Source: Alphaproteobacteria bacterium
GTDB lineage: Bacteria > Pseudomonadota > Alphaproteobacteria > UBA9219
Direction: 5' to 3'
Length of the DNA: 6,260 nucleotides
Assembly (NCBI GenBank): GCA_028693775.1
Contig: JAQUUS010000100.1
Span: 1 to 6,260 of the forward strand
Shown here: positions 5,406 to 6,260 of the stretch, piece after piece
Position numbering within the stretch: position 1 is the first letter of the stretch
Layout: every line of letters starts with the position of its first letter
The notes under the pieces: generated by a model
The model's database searches: none
What the model was told of the DNA's origin: nothing
Seen by the model: the letters and a program-made list of their open reading frames with translations, nothing else
Translations under genes and position numbers: made by a program

Positions 5406-5472
5406 GATCCGCGCCCGATGGATATTTTGACTACCCAGACAACTCATAATAGAAGGAAGGGTACATACTTTC

Positions 5473-5493
5473 GTGTTCAAGCGGCCTTTCTGA
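5473..5493 (+). other. Possible six-codon leader ORF coupled to the secretin start
   Basis: GTG at 5473 opens MFKRPF and stops at TGA 5491-5493, which overlaps the ATG at 5493 (TGATG). The only strong Shine-Dalgarno-like sequence nearby (AGAAGGAAGG, 5451-5460) lies 12 nt before this GTG and too far from the secretin ATGs. Translation re-initiation is a possible explanation, but a reading frame this short is easily fortuitous. Confidence 0.15.
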
Positions 5494-5498
5494 TGATA

Positions 5499-6260
5499 AT
5501 GAAACCAAGGCGTCTTCTTAGCATTACATTTTTTGTCCTCGCCGTCGGAGGGTGTACGCCATCCTCCGATCTCATAGCGACGGAAGCCATAGTCCCCGCT
5601 GGCGGTTTGACTCGCGAAGACTTCCTTGCCTTGCGCAATCGCCGGAATCCGGAGAACGCGCCCCCAGGCAAAAGAAACGGCGTTCCGCCAATTCCCAAAA
5701 TGCCGCAGATGGACGGCAGCGTTGCAATAGAACCGCTCGACAAACTCGTCAGCGTCAACATCACCGACAGCGTGCCGATCCGCGAAGTTTTGATGGAGCT
5801 TGTGCGAAAAACGGGCGCAAACCTCGAACTCGATCCGCATGTGCAGGGAAGCGTCATCCTCTCGGCCAAGGATCAGCCCTTCGAACACGTCTTGAAGCGC
5901 ATCTGCGCCTTGGCAAAGCTGCGCTATACCGTCGAAGGCTCCTTTATCCATATCGAACCCGACGAACCCTATCAAAAATCCTATCGGCTGAATTACCTGA
6001 GCCTCGTTCGCCGCACTTCCAGTGACACGTCAATTTCGACGAACGTTTTCGACGTCGATATCGGCACCGATGGCACGGGCAATTCGTCGAGCTCATCGCG
6101 GTCGTCAACGGCTGCGGAGAACAATTCAACCTCAAAGGTCTCCGGCGTTTCGGAAGCCGACTTCTGGGCGGAAACAAAGAAGTCCCTTGAGCAAATCCTC
6201 GGCGCAGGATCCGGCAAACAGGAAGGAAAACCTTCGTTCAGCCTCAACAAACAGGCAGGC
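5499..6260 (+). CDS. Secretin-family outer-membrane lipoprotein, N-terminal part (MshL/BfpB/PilN-like; 3'-partial)
   Basis: The frame is open from ATG 5499 to the right edge (254 codons, no stop). It starts with a lipoprotein signal: MKPRR, the hydrophobic LLSITFFVLAV (6-16) and lipobox VGGC, with Cys19 as the lipidation site. A Pro-rich linker follows (about 50-72). Next is an STN/N0-like domain (about 84-153: VSVNITDSVPIREVLMELVRK... and GSFIHIEP), then YRLNYLSLVRR (162-172), typical of the MSHA-type/type IVb pilus secretins. A Ser/Thr/Asn-rich low-complexity stretch (about 173-215) and EADFWAETKKSLEQIL (219-234) lead to FSLNKQAG at the edge, where this family continues into the N-domain and beta-barrel. 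The full protein should form the outer-membrane channel of a type IV pilus or type II secretion-like machine. The start is uncertain: in-frame ATG 5493 adds two residues and ATG 5418 would add 27. None has a good Shine-Dalgarno sequence at normal spacing. Confidence 0.85.
   Translation, partial: MKPRRLLSITFFVLAVGGCTPSSDLIATEAIVPAGGLTREDFLALRNRRNPENAPPGKRNGVPPIPKMPQMDGSVAIEPLDKLVSVNITDSVPIREVLMELVRKTGANLELDPHVQGSVILSAKDQPFEHVLKRICALAKLRYTVEGSFIHIEPDEPYQKSYRLNYLSLVRRTSSDTSISTNVFDVDIGTDGTGNSSSSSRSSTAAENNSTSKVSGVSEADFWAETKKSLEQILGAGSGKQEGKPSFSLNKQAG

Larger units (their letters stand above)
5260..5492. promoter_or_regulatory. Intergenic region between the hydrogenase operon and the secretin gene
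   Basis: No convincing protein gene lies here. Contents in order: an inverted repeat ATTCGAA/TTCGAAT (5266-5272 and 5282-5288, 9-nt spacer), the palindrome at 5317-5334, an extended -10 candidate at 5352-5360, a perfect DnaA box at 5397-5405, and a strong purine-rich Shine-Dalgarno-like AGAAGGAAGG at 5451-5460 that has no long reading frame at ideal spacing. The promoter of the downstream secretin gene is expected in this region. Confidence 0.5.

Noticed and set aside
5397..5975. Minus-strand open frame of 192 codons opposite the secretin start
   Set aside because: The plus-strand frame from 5499 has a lipoprotein signal, an STN-like domain and MshL-like motifs and is open to the window edge. 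The antisense frame has none.
5552..6025. Plus-strand open frame of 157 codons within the secretin gene
   Set aside because: It is out of frame with the secretin, Arg-rich with no motif, and lacks a credible ribosome binding site.

Overview
The window looks like a chromosomal segment of a Gram-negative, probably proteobacterial, organism that is anaerobic or facultatively anaerobic. The lineage is an inference. It rests on an outer-membrane secretin lipoprotein (Gram-negative envelope), a soluble NAD(H)-linked [FeFe] hydrogenase (fermentative or anaerobic H2 metabolism), GC-rich third codon positions, and AT-richer intergenic regions with classical intrinsic terminators. No mobile element, CRISPR array, tRNA or rRNA is visible.

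Layout. (1) Positions 2-670 (+) hold the C-terminal part of a Lys/Ala/Arg/Glu-rich, Cys- and Trp-free repeat protein of unknown function, cut by the left edge. (2) A bidirectional terminator at 686-720 separates it from a convergent gene at 703-1233 (-), a hypoxanthine (deoxyinosine) DNA glycosylase whose last codons and stop lie inside the terminator hairpin. (3) Positions 1234-1539 are a 306-nt divergent intergenic region. It carries a perfect 15-bp inverted repeat with a 1-nt centre (1265-1295), a perfect 14-bp palindrome (1481-1494), a looser inverted repeat (1365-1388) and a weak sigma-54-like element. (4) Positions 1540-5205 (+) are a tightly coupled three-gene operon: a NuoE/HydC-type [2Fe-2S] subunit, a short NuoF/HydB-type FMN/NADH subunit and a CpI-like [FeFe] hydrogenase catalytic subunit. 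It ends in an intrinsic terminator at 5223-5259. (5) Positions 5260-5492 are a second regulatory region with inverted repeats, an extended -10 candidate and a single perfect DnaA box. (6) From about 5493/5499 (+) to the right edge runs the N-terminal 254 residues of a secretin-type outer-membrane lipoprotein (MshL/BfpB/PilN-like).

The three operon genes together encode a cytoplasmic heterotrimer. Electrons from NADH enter through FMN and the [4Fe-4S] cluster of the HydB-like subunit, pass the [2Fe-2S] subunit and the four Fe-S clusters of HydA, and reduce protons at the H-cluster; the reverse reaction is also possible. All H-cluster and accessory-cluster ligands expected of HydA are present. 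The HydB-like subunit is unusually minimal: it lacks the N-terminal thioredoxin-like domain and the C-terminal 2[4Fe-4S] domain found in well-studied electron-bifurcating HydB proteins. That raises the question of whether this enzyme is ferredoxin-independent. No hydrogenase maturation genes (hydE, hydF, hydG) lie in the window. I see no wholly new system. The most notable unexplained structures are the palindromes in the two regulatory regions and the repeat protein.
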